A DNA stretch of 47,947 nt, from the NCBI RefSeq assembly GCF_024158605.1, contig NZ_JAMZGM010000024.1, positions 1-47,947 of the forward strand, in the 5' to 3' direction. The DNA is from Sebaldella sp. S0638 (GTDB lineage Bacteria > Fusobacteriota > Fusobacteriia > Fusobacteriales > Leptotrichiaceae). The notes under the pieces were generated by a model. The model made no database searches and was not told the origin of the DNA. It saw only the letters and a program-made list of their open reading frames with translations. Each line of letters begins with the position of its first letter. Position 1 is the stretch's first letter. Of this stretch, positions 35,343-44,681 are shown piece after piece. Both the position numbers and the translations under genes were made by a program.

Positions 35343-35639
35343 TTATCCTTTAGAATTCAAAATTGTCAGTACTTCCTCAATAAACTCTTCTTCGCCGAAA
35401 CCGGTAAGAAATCCCATTGCACTTACTATAGGAACTCCGTAAACATCTTTTATCGGGCATGTATAAGCAATAAAGTCAAAGCTTCCCGATCCAAGAGCTG
35501 TTTCTATTCCTCCGGGATTTACCTCTGTGGCATTTACATTAAACCCGTGTTTCCCCAAATGTTCTTTTATTTTTGCAGAAAGCATTGAAGAAGTAACAGT
35601 ACCTGAACCGCATACTGATAAAACGTTGATTTTAGCCAT
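35343..35639 (-). CDS. PTS galactitol-type EIIB
   Basis: A 98-residue cytoplasmic EIIB that passes phosphate from EIIA to the sugar at EIIC. The phosphorylated Cys is Cys10 in the NVLSVCGSG loop. ATG 35639 is chosen: AAGGAG lies 8-9 bases upstream, whereas the GTG at 35648 overlaps that RBS. It starts 14 bases after EIIA. With EIIC truncated it may have lost its partner. Confidence 0.9.
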   Translation of the reverse strand: MAKINVLSVCGSGTVTSSMLSAKIKEHLGKHGFNVNATEVNPGGIETALGSGSFDFIAYTCPIKDVYGVPIVSAMGFLTGFGEEEFIEEVLTILNSKG

Positions 35640-35653
35640 GATTCTCACTCCTT

Positions 35654-36115
35654 TTATTTTATTTCGTTTAAAAAACTCAGTAATTCATATACTTCATCTA
35701 TAGAAGCAGCATTTTTTACATTTAATAATAATTCATGATTTTCAATAACTGTTACCAGCTTCTGGAGAAAATCTATCTGCATATCAGGATTATTAATTGC
35801 TATCATTATTATTACAGAAGCCTCTACCTTCTGCGCCGGTTCTCCCATCATGCAGAATTCCACGGGATTTTTCAGTACCGCAACAGCAATCTTAGGTTCA
35901 TTTACATGTTCTCCCGTAGTATGCGGAATTGCTATGCTTATATTTCTGCATAATATTCCTGTGGGAAACTCCTTTTCCCTGTCTACTATTGCCTGTGGAT
36001 AGGTCTCTTTTACTATATTTTCCGCAAGCAGTTTCCCGCCCATATATTTTAGTAAACTGTCCCTGCTGTTCTGTTCCACGTTTAATTCTATAAAATTTTT
36101 GTCTAGTAGTCTCAC
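35654..36115 (-). CDS. PTS EIIA (fructose/galactitol type)
   Basis: A 153-residue EIIA domain protein of the PTS_EIIA_2 family. The active His65 lies in the motif ISIAIPHTTGEHV. It takes phosphate from HPr and gives it to EIIB. It sits 14 bases after the regulator, with RBS GAAGGAGA, in the order regulator-IIA-IIB-IIC that is usual for self-regulated PTS operons. Confidence 0.92.
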   Translation of the reverse strand: MRLLDKNFIELNVEQNSRDSLLKYMGGKLLAENIVKETYPQAIVDREKEFPTGILCRNISIAIPHTTGEHVNEPKIAVAVLKNPVEFCMMGEPAQKVEASVIIMIAINNPDMQIDFLQKLVTVIENHELLLNVKNAASIDEVYELLSFLNEIK

Positions 36116-36129
36116 TTTTATCTCTCCTT

Positions 36130-38229
36130 CTAAATTTCAGTATACTTTTTTATAAGGCTGAAAACTGCTTCACTATCCCGGATATTTTCCATTTCCTTCA
36201 AAAACTCAGTATTTTCCGAAAGTTTTAATATGTCCTCAAATGATCCTGATAATTCGGCTTTTGAATGACAGGATATAGCAAGTATGTTTCTTACCATATA
36301 CATTCCCGGAAATTCCACAGGAATTTTTTTTCTTAAAAATGCAATTCCTGTCCTGAATACATTATTTTGCCTCTCTGCATGCAAAAGTATAAATTCATTT
36401 TTCAAAACCATATAAACTCCGTTTTTATTTATGTTGCCGATTATATTGTCTATGTATCCCTCATTTATATAACCGTTTTTCAGCAAAATCCCGCCGGCTG
36501 TATTAACAGTTTTGATCCAGTCTGCTTCTTCGTCTGAAACCATTATATTTTCCAGTGTCAGAAAGCTGCTGAGTCTTTCTTTGGAGGTATATCCGCCGTT
36601 TTCCCTGTCATCCAGAATTTTCCCTCCAAACTTATTTATCAATGAATCCCCAAGATTTTCCATATTTTGAAAATTTTCCGAACTTCTTAGTATTTCCAAT
36701 ATTTCAGTCAGTTTTATTTTTGACACTCTCTTATTTACTCCTGCATCCCGAATACTCTTCCTGTCTGAATCAGATAAAACCACTCCCACTTTTATTATAT
36801 TTATATTTTTTTTTATGATTTTTTTCTCTATATCTATTGTGGAAATAATCAGGTCTATATTGGAAAAATCATACTCAAACACTTTGTAATACGGTATTAA
36901 TTCTGCTATCTCTATGTTATATTCAGCCGAAAGCTGCTGTGACAAAAGATTTGACGTAGCGTATCCCGTACTGCACACAAGAAGTATTCTGTATATCTTC
37001 ACCTGTTTTTCCTTTGCCCTTTCTATAGCCAGCTTAAAGTGGACTGTAAATAATGCAGTTTCTATATTGCTTATTTTGCATCCTATATAATTTTCCAGTT
37101 CTGTCAGACTTTTTCTCACTGTTTCCAAAAGCTCTTTTTCTGTGCTGATTATCTCTTCCAAAACAAGACCGGGAAAGAATATATTGTTTTTTATTCTGTA
37201 TATTGTAGGTTTTATATGGTTTAGAAGTCCCTCATAAAGAAGCTCGTCTTTTGTTATTTCTATTTCTGTATTTTTATCTACTTCATTTATTATCTTTCTT
37301 ACAAGCAGTTCTGTTTCCACCCAGTTTTCATAAAATGAATAGTCAAAATTATATGTATGGCTTCCCAGAAGGTAATCCACTATTTTCAATACTTCATTTT
37401 TATGAATTGATATTTTGTACTTATTTTCCAGCTGATTTATCGAATTACTGACTACTTCATATTCTTTAGTCAAAAGAAGATACTCGTTTAAAATCTGTTT
37501 TTCCTGTGTATGGTTTCCTGTCTGAAGTCTTTTTACAAGTATCATGATGTATAAGACCAACACTTCATGTGCTTCGTTTGATACTATTTTGTCAAGACAG
37601 CTGCTCAAATTTTCCACATATTTATATAAATTCTCGGTATCTATATTCTTTTTGTAATCTATCAATATTTTTTTTATTTCAAATTTCAGAAAATCAGGAA
37701 TTGTTTCTGTATTATTTCTGCTATAGTCTATATTGTAGTCTACATAGTATTTCAGCTGTTTTTGACGGATTTTTTCCTCATCGCCGGTCAGTAAAAAACC
37801 TTTCTTTTTATCAAAATGCAAAACCAGTTCTTTGGCTTTTATCTCCTCCCTCAGGATTTTCAGATCCTTTTTTATTGTGAGCTCACTGACTCCCAGCTCA
37901 AAAGCAAATTTTTCCGTTGTAAGTTTCTCAAATGTATTGAATAATATTCGCGCTGTTATAAATTCCGTCCGTTCCCTTTCAGAAAATTTATAATCTGTTA
38001 TCTCCATATTCTTCAAAAAACTTTCAAGTTTAAAACCTTTTTGAAACCTTAGATATTTATTATCTTCTATAGTGGGCAGCTTATATTTTTTCAGATAATG
38101 ATTCAGGTTTTTTATGTCGTATCTTATTGTTTTCGGGACAGTGTACAGCTTTTCACTTAAAAATTTTACGTCGGTGTCCTTATGCACATTTAATATATCC
38201 AGTATTTTTATATGTCTTTCATTCAGAAT
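36130..38229 (-). CDS. BglG-type PTS regulator (HTH, PRD, EIIB, EIIA domains)
   Basis: A 699-residue transcription activator of the MtlR/ManR/GatR type. An N-terminal HTH (ILNERHIKILDIL... through TIRYDIKNLNHYL) is followed by a second HTH at about 95-150, PRD modules at about 190-410 (conserved His in LLNHIKPTIYR), an EIIB-like domain with the P-loop LVCSTGYATSN, and a C-terminal EIIA-like domain (about 560-699). PTS phosphorylation of PRD, EIIB and EIIA sites couples it to sugar supply. The first usual start is GTG 38187, but family sequence continues upstream in frame. AGGAGG lies 8 bases before ATT 38229, so ATT (or CTG 38226) is the probable start. Confidence 0.88.
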   Translation of the reverse strand: MLNERHIKILDILNVHKDTDVKFLSEKLYTVPKTIRYDIKNLNHYLKKYKLPTIEDNKYLRFQKGFKLESFLKNMEITDYKFSERERTEFITARILFNTFEKLTTEKFAFELGVSELTIKKDLKILREEIKAKELVLHFDKKKGFLLTGDEEKIRQKQLKYYVDYNIDYSRNNTETIPDFLKFEIKKILIDYKKNIDTENLYKYVENLSSCLDKIVSNEAHEVLVLYIMILVKRLQTGNHTQEKQILNEYLLLTKEYEVVSNSINQLENKYKISIHKNEVLKIVDYLLGSHTYNFDYSFYENWVETELLVRKIINEVDKNTEIEITKDELLYEGLLNHIKPTIYRIKNNIFFPGLVLEEIISTEKELLETVRKSLTELENYIGCKISNIETALFTVHFKLAIERAKEKQVKIYRILLVCSTGYATSNLLSQQLSAEYNIEIAELIPYYKVFEYDFSNIDLIISTIDIEKKIIKKNINIIKVGVVLSDSDRKSIRDAGVNKRVSKIKLTEILEILRSSENFQNMENLGDSLINKFGGKILDDRENGGYTSKERLSSFLTLENIMVSDEEADWIKTVNTAGGILLKNGYINEGYIDNIIGNINKNGVYMVLKNEFILLHAERQNNVFRTGIAFLRKKIPVEFPGMYMVRNILAISCHSKAELSGSFEDILKLSENTEFLKEMENIRDSEAVFSLIKKYTEI

Positions 38230-38401
38230 ATTACTCCCCTCCTTTTTTCCAGTACTATATGTTTACCATGGAAATTTTTATTTACAAGTAAAGTAAAGTC
38301 CTGAAAAACGGTAAATATTTATCCTATTCAAAAAATCTCCCCTGTTTTTCAGCAAAAAGTAACAATCCGCGGGAACTGCTCAGTATGATTTTTATTAAGA
38401 A

Positions 38402-38430
38402 TTGAAAAGTATTGGATTTCATTGTATAAT
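38402..38430 (+). promoter_or_regulatory. promoter of the potassium channel gene
   Basis: TTGAAA (38402-38407), a 17-bp spacer, then TATAAT (38425-38430) preceded by TG, an extended -10. This is close to the sigma-70 consensus. Confidence 0.8.
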
Positions 38431-38463
38431 ATTAAAAATTAAAATCAACACTGGAGGAAATTA

Positions 38464-39825
38464 GTGGCAGAAAAGAAAAAAAGAATGTCTGTGTATTCTG
38501 TTTTAATACTTTCATTCTTTTTCATAATTATTATAGGAACTATATTACTCAGTCTCCCTGTAGCAAGTTTTCCCGGGAAAAGACCTTCTGTGATAGACTC
38601 ATTATTCATCGCTACTTCGGCTGTAACTGTAACTGGTCTTGTAATCACTGATATAAATTACACATTCACTCTATTTGGAAAAACAGTCTTAATTATACTT
38701 GTCCAGCTTGGCGGATTAGGGGTAATGACTTTTTCATCTGTAATAGTATTGTTCCTGACCCATAAAATAGACTATACTGCAAAAAAAATCATACAAAAGG
38801 ATCTTAATTACAATACACTTTTTAATATACAGTCTTATATAAAAAACCTTATAAAAATAGTATTTCTAATAGAATTTATCGGCGCATTCTGTTTATTTTT
38901 TGTTTTCATAAAAAAATTCAGCTTTTTAAAAGCTGTTTACTACGCAGTATTTCATTCAATATCTGCATTTTGTAATACGGGATTTTCGCTGTTCCCCGGC
39001 AGTCTCAGCGAATACAGAACTAATATTCCCATAAATCTCATTATTCCAATGTTAATAACTCTGGGAAGTCTGGGTTTTACCACACTAAACAGTATTTATA
39101 CACTGCTTTTTCCAAAATTTAAAAGTGATAAAAAGAGAATCCGTCTTACTCTTACTGCCAGATTATCTGTTATAGTATCACTTATTCTTATTATTTTGGG
39201 AACCGTTTTAACACTTTTAATTGAAATGTCAAATCCTGATACACTGAAAAATTTTGTTTTTCACGATAAGCTTCTGCTCTCATTTTTTCAGAGTGTCAGT
39301 ATTAGAACAGCCGGTTTTCAGACCCTTGATTTGATACATATGAGAAAGCCTACTCTTATATTTTATATGATACTTATGTTTATAGGCGCTTCTCCGGGTT
39401 CTACGGGCGGCGGAATAAAAACAACAACAATTGCCGTAATTACACTTGGTGTTTATACTACACTTTCACACAGAAAAAACATCGAATTTCATAAGAGGGA
39501 GATAAGCTGGGGAGTATTTAACAGAGCAATTGCAATAGTTTTTATATCTATAATTTATATTTTTGTTATTGTTTTTACTTTGAGTTATATAGAAAAAAAT
39601 CAAAAATTTATCCTTCTGCTTTTTGAGGTGATTTCTGCTTTTGGAACAGCTGGTTTGTCATTGGACATAACTCCGGTACTTACGCCTATTTCAAAAATAT
39701 TAATTTCTCTTACTATGTTTCTTGGAAGAGTGGGACCGCTTACTGTTGCAATGGCACTTACCATGAAGCGCAGAAAAAAAGGAACATACAGCTACCCTGT
39801 TGATAAAATTCAGATTGGATGCTGA
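38464..39825 (+). CDS. TrkH/KtrB family potassium uptake protein
   Basis: A 453-residue inner-membrane K+ channel/transporter subunit built of four M1-P-M2 repeats. The pore loops TSAVTVTGL, CNTGFS, IRTAGFQT and GTAGLS carry the selectivity-filter glycines. The start is GTG 38464 with GGAGG 7 bases upstream. Ktr systems need a cytoplasmic RCK subunit (KtrA/TrkA), but no such gene is in this window, so it must be encoded elsewhere. Transcribed alone from a strong promoter and ending in an unusual hairpin shared with the convergent methyltransferase gene. Confidence 0.9.
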   Translation: MAEKKKRMSVYSVLILSFFFIIIIGTILLSLPVASFPGKRPSVIDSLFIATSAVTVTGLVITDINYTFTLFGKTVLIILVQLGGLGVMTFSSVIVLFLTHKIDYTAKKIIQKDLNYNTLFNIQSYIKNLIKIVFLIEFIGAFCLFFVFIKKFSFLKAVYYAVFHSISAFCNTGFSLFPGSLSEYRTNIPINLIIPMLITLGSLGFTTLNSIYTLLFPKFKSDKKRIRLTLTARLSVIVSLILIILGTVLTLLIEMSNPDTLKNFVFHDKLLLSFFQSVSIRTAGFQTLDLIHMRKPTLIFYMILMFIGASPGSTGGGIKTTTIAVITLGVYTTLSHRKNIEFHKREISWGVFNRAIAIVFISIIYIFVIVFTLSYIEKNQKFILLLFEVISAFGTAGLSLDITPVLTPISKILISLTMFLGRVGPLTVAMALTMKRRKKGTYSYPVDKIQIGC

Positions 39826-39838
39826 TTTATTAAAAAAA

Positions 39839-39927
39839 GGAGCTGAATTAAAACGGCAGTTATCAGAGATTAGCTTACCGGTATTGCGTAAATAAAATCC
39901 GAAGAAATACTGTTTTAATTCAGCTCC
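39839..39927. repeat. 89-base element with 16-bp perfect inverted repeats
   Basis: GGAGCTGAATTAAAAC and its exact reverse complement bound a 57-base centre that contains a little more pairing (AGT/ACT). It lies 14 bases after the K+ channel stop and 33 bases from the convergent methyltransferase stop. It may be an elaborate bidirectional terminator (seven A precede it) or a small mobile palindromic element. Confidence 0.6.
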
Positions 39928-39959
39928 TCTATATTTATATTTTTTTATGGTTCTTTATT

Positions 39960-40679
39960 TTAATTTTTCACAAAAACAAATACACTCTGTAAAGACTGGT
40001 CATTCCACTCTTCTTTTTTAAATGAAGAATATACACTTTCCAAAGTAAATCCTTCTTTTTCAGCAAGAAATATAAGCTCATCCTTTGTAAGCGAATAAAG
40101 CTCCTGATGGGATTCTATATCTCCGTCAGGCATTTTAAGTATTGTATGAAAGTCTATTATTCTGCTGTTTCCGTGTCTGTGATAATTTCTTATAAATTCT
40201 ATATCTTCATTTTTTATTGTGGGAAGAAAATTTATATTTTCATTAAGTATCCGGTTGTAATTAATAATCTGCACTACTAGTTTTCCGTTGTTCTGCATAA
40301 CTGAATTCAGTTCTCTAAGTGCTTTTTTTATTTTATTGGTAGAAGTCAGATGTACAAGTGAATTTCCTATGCAAAATACAGCATCAAATCTCTCCCTTTT
40401 GAATACACTGCTTAATTCCAGCATATTCCCGAATATGAATTTTATATTTTTCCTTTTATCAAATTTTTTCTCTGCTTCTTCGAGCATTCCTTTATCCAGA
40501 TCCACTCCTGTAATATCTCTATCATGAGTAAGCAGTGCATCTGAATATTTCCCGTCTCCGCATGCCAGATCCAGTATTTTCTTTTTCCCGTTGAATTCTT
40601 CCTCAAGAAATTTCACCGCAACCGGATTCAAAGGAAAAATTTTGCCATAATAAATGCTTATATCCTTGTAGAAGAGCAT
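39960..40679 (-). CDS. class I SAM-dependent methyltransferase
   Basis: A 239-residue cytoplasmic enzyme with a Rossmann methyltransferase domain. Motif I is KILDLACGDGKYS (residues about 34-46), followed by the acidic GVDLD (motif II) and DAVFCIGNSLVH (motif IV). The substrate is not evident; members of this group methylate small molecules or tRNA. AGGAGG lies 6 bases before the ATG. It is a lone gene; the 281 bases upstream (40680-40960) are AT-rich and show no other feature. Confidence 0.85.
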   Translation of the reverse strand: MLFYKDISIYYGKIFPLNPVAVKFLEEEFNGKKKILDLACGDGKYSDALLTHDRDITGVDLDKGMLEEAEKKFDKRKNIKFIFGNMLELSSVFKRERFDAVFCIGNSLVHLTSTNKIKKALRELNSVMQNNGKLVVQIINYNRILNENINFLPTIKNEDIEFIRNYHRHGNSRIIDFHTILKMPDGDIESHQELYSLTKDELIFLAEKEGFTLESVYSSFKKEEWNDQSLQSVFVFVKN

Positions 40680-40960
40680 TTATCCACCTCCTGATTTATT
40701 TTATGTATAGAACATTCTTTGCAATAAAAAACTGTTTTCTCCCATTCTATTACTGAAAAGTTCAAAAGATTATAATCTCAGCAATAGCATTTTCATATAT
40801 TAATCAATCTTTTTTACATACTGTTTTCTGTAATAGTCTGCTAAAAACTATTCAGATTTTTCTATATTCTCACATATCAAAATGAAATCATTAAAGTAAC
40901 ACTGTCAGTATCTAACATTCTGTCCGTTATCTCTGACTTTTTCAAAATTTATATATTATT

Positions 40961-42442
40961 TTAATTGCAAAGTACATAAAGCTTGCCGTACTTTTCTCTT
41001 AAATAATTTATATAATAGTTAGGATTAAACTTTTCCTTCGTAGTGTCCATTATCAGCTCTTCAGGATTTTTATATTTACCATACTGATGAATATTTTCTC
41101 TCAGATAGGCATTTATTTTCTCAAAACTTCCGCTTTTCAATTCTTTGTCCACATTGAATTCACTGCACATAGCGTGATAAAACTGGCTTGCGTAAGCACT
41201 TCCAAGAGCATAAGATGAAAAATACCCGAATGATCCTCCGGACCAGTGGACATCCTGTAATATACCCTCTTTAAAAGTCTCAGGTCTCACTCCCAGATAC
41301 TCCTCATATTTATCAGCCCATTTTTTAGGCAGTTCATTCACATCTACCTCTGTTTCAAATATCTCTTTTTCCAGCTCGTAACGTATAAGCACATGGATAG
41401 GATAAGTAAGCTCGTCTGCTTCTATTCTTATCAAAGAAGATTTTGAATCATTTACTATTCTGTAAAAACTTTCAAGTGTGATATCTCCCAGTTCCTCAGG
41501 AAATTTTTCCTTTAATTTAGGATACAAAGGAATCCAGAAATTCAGATTTCTTCCAAACATATTTTCATACATTCTTGACTGTGATTCATGCACTCCCATT
41601 GAAGTCCCCTCACCCAGAATGGTTTTGGAAATTTCATCTTTTATATTCTGTTCGTATATAGCATGTCCGCCTTCGTGTATTGTAGAAAACACAGCGCTTA
41701 AAGGGTCACTTTCATAATAGTGTGTAGTTATTCTTACATCTTTATTATCAAAATTCAGTGTAAAAGGATGTTCGCTTTCTTTGATTACACCCTTTGAAAA
41801 GTCAAATCCAATATACTCTGCAAGAAATTTTGCAAATTCTTTTTGCTTATCTATACTAAAAGTACCTTTTAATTTATTTTCGCCTTTATTTATTGTATTT
41901 ATCTTTTTTATCAGAGGTATTAGCTCCTGCTTTATTTTCTTGAAAAACTCATCGGTTTTTTCCACTGTCATTCCTTCTTCGTAGTCGTCAAGAAGTGTAT
42001 TATACGGATGATCCTTATATCCTCTGTATTTTATAAACTTTTTATTAAAGTTAATTATTTTCTCAAGATATGGTTTGAATATCTCGAAGTCATCGGCATT
42101 TTTAGCTTCTTCCCATTTAGCTGTGGCTTCTACTGTAAGCTGTGAATATTCTACATAGTCCTCTTTTGGTATTTTTTCCAGCTTTTCAAAATCTTTTCTG
42201 AGAGTTGTTATTACTTTTTTATCAAGATCTGATAAAGGCTCTGTATCTATATTATAAAGCATATTTTTAAATTCATCGTTTATTATCAGGCTGTAACTTT
42301 CTGCACTCAAAAATCCCATTGTTGCGGCTATTTTCTCCAGTGCCTTTTTGGGTGCTTCTGTTTCCAGATCCCAGTGCAGCAATGCTATTGCATGGTCAAA
42401 CGCCTTTTTTTTCTCTAATATTTCGAAAATCTTATCTTTCAT
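40961..42442 (-). CDS. M32 family metallocarboxypeptidase (Taq carboxypeptidase type)
   Basis: A 493-residue cytoplasmic zinc carboxypeptidase that removes C-terminal residues from peptides. The HEXXH motif is HEGGH (256-260) and the third ligand is Glu286 in HESQSR, both canonical for M32. The IRIEADELTYPIHVLIRYELE and GYFSSYALGSAYASQ segments are conserved. ATG 42442 is chosen because GGAGG is 6-7 bases upstream; the ATG at 42454 overlaps that RBS. Length is typical (about 500). Its likely role is peptide catabolism in an amino-acid-using anaerobe. Confidence 0.95.
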   Translation of the reverse strand: MKDKIFEILEKKKAFDHAIALLHWDLETEAPKKALEKIAATMGFLSAESYSLIINDEFKNMLYNIDTEPLSDLDKKVITTLRKDFEKLEKIPKEDYVEYSQLTVEATAKWEEAKNADDFEIFKPYLEKIINFNKKFIKYRGYKDHPYNTLLDDYEEGMTVEKTDEFFKKIKQELIPLIKKINTINKGENKLKGTFSIDKQKEFAKFLAEYIGFDFSKGVIKESEHPFTLNFDNKDVRITTHYYESDPLSAVFSTIHEGGHAIYEQNIKDEISKTILGEGTSMGVHESQSRMYENMFGRNLNFWIPLYPKLKEKFPEELGDITLESFYRIVNDSKSSLIRIEADELTYPIHVLIRYELEKEIFETEVDVNELPKKWADKYEEYLGVRPETFKEGILQDVHWSGGSFGYFSSYALGSAYASQFYHAMCSEFNVDKELKSGSFEKINAYLRENIHQYGKYKNPEELIMDTTKEKFNPNYYINYLREKYGKLYVLCN

Positions 42443-42577
42443 GCCAACCTCCATATATTTAGTCTTTTAATTCTTTATACCCCGTTATTCATATAGTATA
42501 GCAGTATTATTTTAATAAGTACAGCATTTATATTTTCACTGTAAAACGTATTTAAAAATCTGGTTTTTTTGAAAAAA

Positions 42578-42609
42578 AATGACCTTTATCCAACGGGATA
42601 CAAGTCATT
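42578..42609 (-). terminator. terminator of the DUF502 gene
   Basis: AATGAC/GTCATT with inner TATCC/GGATA pairing. On the minus strand eight T follow. It lies 12 bases past the stop at 42621. Confidence 0.8.
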
Positions 42610-42620
42610 CTTCTTTTCAT

Positions 42621-43253
42621 TTAATTACTTTCCTTATTTTTAACATACTTTTGCAAATATTCTTCTATCAGCACACTTGACCCCGAACCGCCGGACAGCA
42701 CTGTTCTCATTGTGTTTTCCACACCCTCTTCCAAAGGATACACCCGTTCTCTCGGCACATGGTATATAAATCCAGAAGTAGGATTAGGTGCTGTGGGACA
42801 GAAAATAGTTACATAATCTTCATGATCGTCATCACTTACTATACCTGTCATTAAAATATCATTATTATACAGTTTGAATAAAACTACTTTTGAGAAAGGT
42901 CTTGTTTTACGTTCAGTAGAAAGTATCTGACCCAATGCTCCTTTTACCATATTATAGCCGGGAATTTTTGCAAGAAGTTTTACTTCTATATTATTATGAA
43001 TCCAGTTCCCCACTTTGGTTTTTACAATAAGTCCCACGCAGAAGCAAATCAGTATTACTATTACCACTGCTATTATTACCGGAAGTATTCTGACATCTAT
43101 TATAAACATAGATACCAGCTTCGTTACAGGACTTATATACTTTATTATAAAGTTCACCACAATGCTGAATATCCATAATAACAGAGCTATTGGAAGAATT
43201 ACCAAAAGCCCTCCTATTATTGATGTAATAAAAAAATTCTTTAACCTTTTCAC
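42621..43253 (-). CDS. DUF502 family membrane protein
   Basis: A 210-residue inner-membrane protein of the DUF502 family (PF04367). Two membrane segments lie at about 10-35 and 50-80, followed by a soluble domain with the family's TKVGNWIHNN and CPTAPNPTSGFIYHVPRE segments. Molecular function is not established. It follows the CoA-disulfide-reductase-like gene by 15 bases and shares its transcript. Confidence 0.88.
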   Translation of the reverse strand: MKRLKNFFITSIIGGLLVILPIALLLWIFSIVVNFIIKYISPVTKLVSMFIIDVRILPVIIAVVIVILICFCVGLIVKTKVGNWIHNNIEVKLLAKIPGYNMVKGALGQILSTERKTRPFSKVVLFKLYNNDILMTGIVSDDDHEDYVTIFCPTAPNPTSGFIYHVPRERVYPLEEGVENTMRTVLSGGSGSSVLIEEYLQKYVKNKESN

Positions 43254-43268
43254 TTTTTGATTTCTCCT

Positions 43269-44609
43269 CTATTTAATTAATTTTCTGTATGCTACTAAAA
43301 GGGGATTCCATACGCTTGAATTAGTAGGAGAATAAGCAAAGTCTATTTCTATAAATCTTTCCACAGGTATTTCAAAATTTATTACTATTGCTATCTGATC
43401 CAAAAACTGCGCCACTGCCTCATATCCGGTTACTGTTCCTCCCAGAAGTACTTTTCTGTCTTTATCATATATCATTTCTACTTTATTCGGTTTAGAATCT
43501 TCAAAATCCGAATTCTTTGTCATGGCTCTCATTTCCAGCCTGTCTGCATTATATCCGTATCTTTTCGCTTCATCAAGTGTAAGTCCTGTCTGTGCGATTT
43601 TTATTTCATAAAAAGACGATGCGTAGCTTCTAAGTGCTCCTCTCCATGACACGTCTTCCCCTGACAGATATTTCGCCAGAATCATACCTTCTTTATTTGC
43701 TACATCTCCGAAAGGAGCGTACAGATATTCATTTGTAAGTATATTTCTGGTATATATGGCATCTCCAAGAGCATATACATCTTTAACATTTGTTTCAAAT
43801 TTGTCATTTACTATTACTTTTCCGTTCTTTGTTTCAATACAACTGTTTTCTATGAAATCTATATTTGGTGTTATCCCTATACTGAACAGGACTATATCAA
43901 AGCTCACTTCTTCGCCGCTTTCCAATACAAGTGCCGTAGCTTTTCCACCTTCGGATTTTACCTCTGTAACTCCTGAATTCAGTTTCAGTTCCACGCCTCT
44001 TGCTGCCATTTCTTTAATTATAGGCTCTTTCATCCCACTGCTTACTGTAGGAAGGATATCTCCCATTTTTTCAAGTATTGTTACCTCAAGTCCTCTTGTT
44101 TTAAATGCTTCGGCCATTTCCATTCCGATAAAGCCTCCGCCTACGACTATTGCTTTTTTTATATCATTTCTTGTATCAAGAAATTCTTTGATTTTCTCTG
44201 CATGCACAGCATGTGAAAGTGTAAATACATTTTCCAGTCCTTCTTTGTATCCTTTTATGTTAGGCACAAAAGATTTTCCGCCAAAAGCCAGAATTAACTT
44301 GTCATATTGAAAGGCTCCGCTTATTTCGGCTCCTTCAATTGTAAGTTCCTTATTTTCAAAGTCGACTTTCTTTACTTCATGATTTACCAGAACATTCAAA
44401 CCTCTTGCTCTGAATTCATCAGGTGTTCCCAGAACAACACTTCCAAATCCCAGTTCACCTGCAATATAATATGGTGTAGGACACCCTGCCCAAGCCACAT
44501 ATGGTGTTTTTTCAAAAATAAATATTTCGTCACCGGGATTCATTTTTTTATACTGTGTAGAGAACATCATACCTGCTGCTCCTCCACCAATTACTGCTAT
44601 TTTTGCCAT
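43269..44609 (-). CDS. FAD/NAD(P) oxidoreductase, CoA-disulfide-reductase-like
   Basis: A 446-residue flavoprotein of the NADH oxidase/CoA-disulfide reductase/peroxidase group. It has an N-terminal FAD GxGxxG (IGGGAAG, residues 7-13), a single redox Cys43 in WAGCPTPYYI, a second dinucleotide loop VVGGGFIGME, and a C-terminal dimerisation domain. The single Cys fits a CoA disulfide reductase or NADH oxidase/peroxidase, but the surrounding motif differs from the usual NCGLPYYI, so the substrate is open. A role in thiol homeostasis or oxygen removal is likely. Co-transcribed with the DUF502 gene. Confidence 0.85.
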   Translation of the reverse strand: MAKIAVIGGGAAGMMFSTQYKKMNPGDEIFIFEKTPYVAWAGCPTPYYIAGELGFGSVVLGTPDEFRARGLNVLVNHEVKKVDFENKELTIEGAEISGAFQYDKLILAFGGKSFVPNIKGYKEGLENVFTLSHAVHAEKIKEFLDTRNDIKKAIVVGGGFIGMEMAEAFKTRGLEVTILEKMGDILPTVSSGMKEPIIKEMAARGVELKLNSGVTEVKSEGGKATALVLESGEEVSFDIVLFSIGITPNIDFIENSCIETKNGKVIVNDKFETNVKDVYALGDAIYTRNILTNEYLYAPFGDVANKEGMILAKYLSGEDVSWRGALRSYASSFYEIKIAQTGLTLDEAKRYGYNADRLEMRAMTKNSDFEDSKPNKVEMIYDKDRKVLLGGTVTGYEAVAQFLDQIAIVINFEIPVERFIEIDFAYSPTNSSVWNPLLVAYRKLIK

Positions 44610-44681
44610 GTATATCGCTCCTTTTATTTATGATTGAATTTCTTACATTTGTTACAAAAATCTATATCCTATAAAATTATA

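Noticed and set aside
38301-38352. CTGAAAAAC/GTTTTTCAG inverted repeat as an antiterminator (RAT-like) site of the PTS operon
   Set aside because: The 9-bp arms are perfect, but the loop is over 30 bases and no overlapping terminator is seen. Too weak to call.
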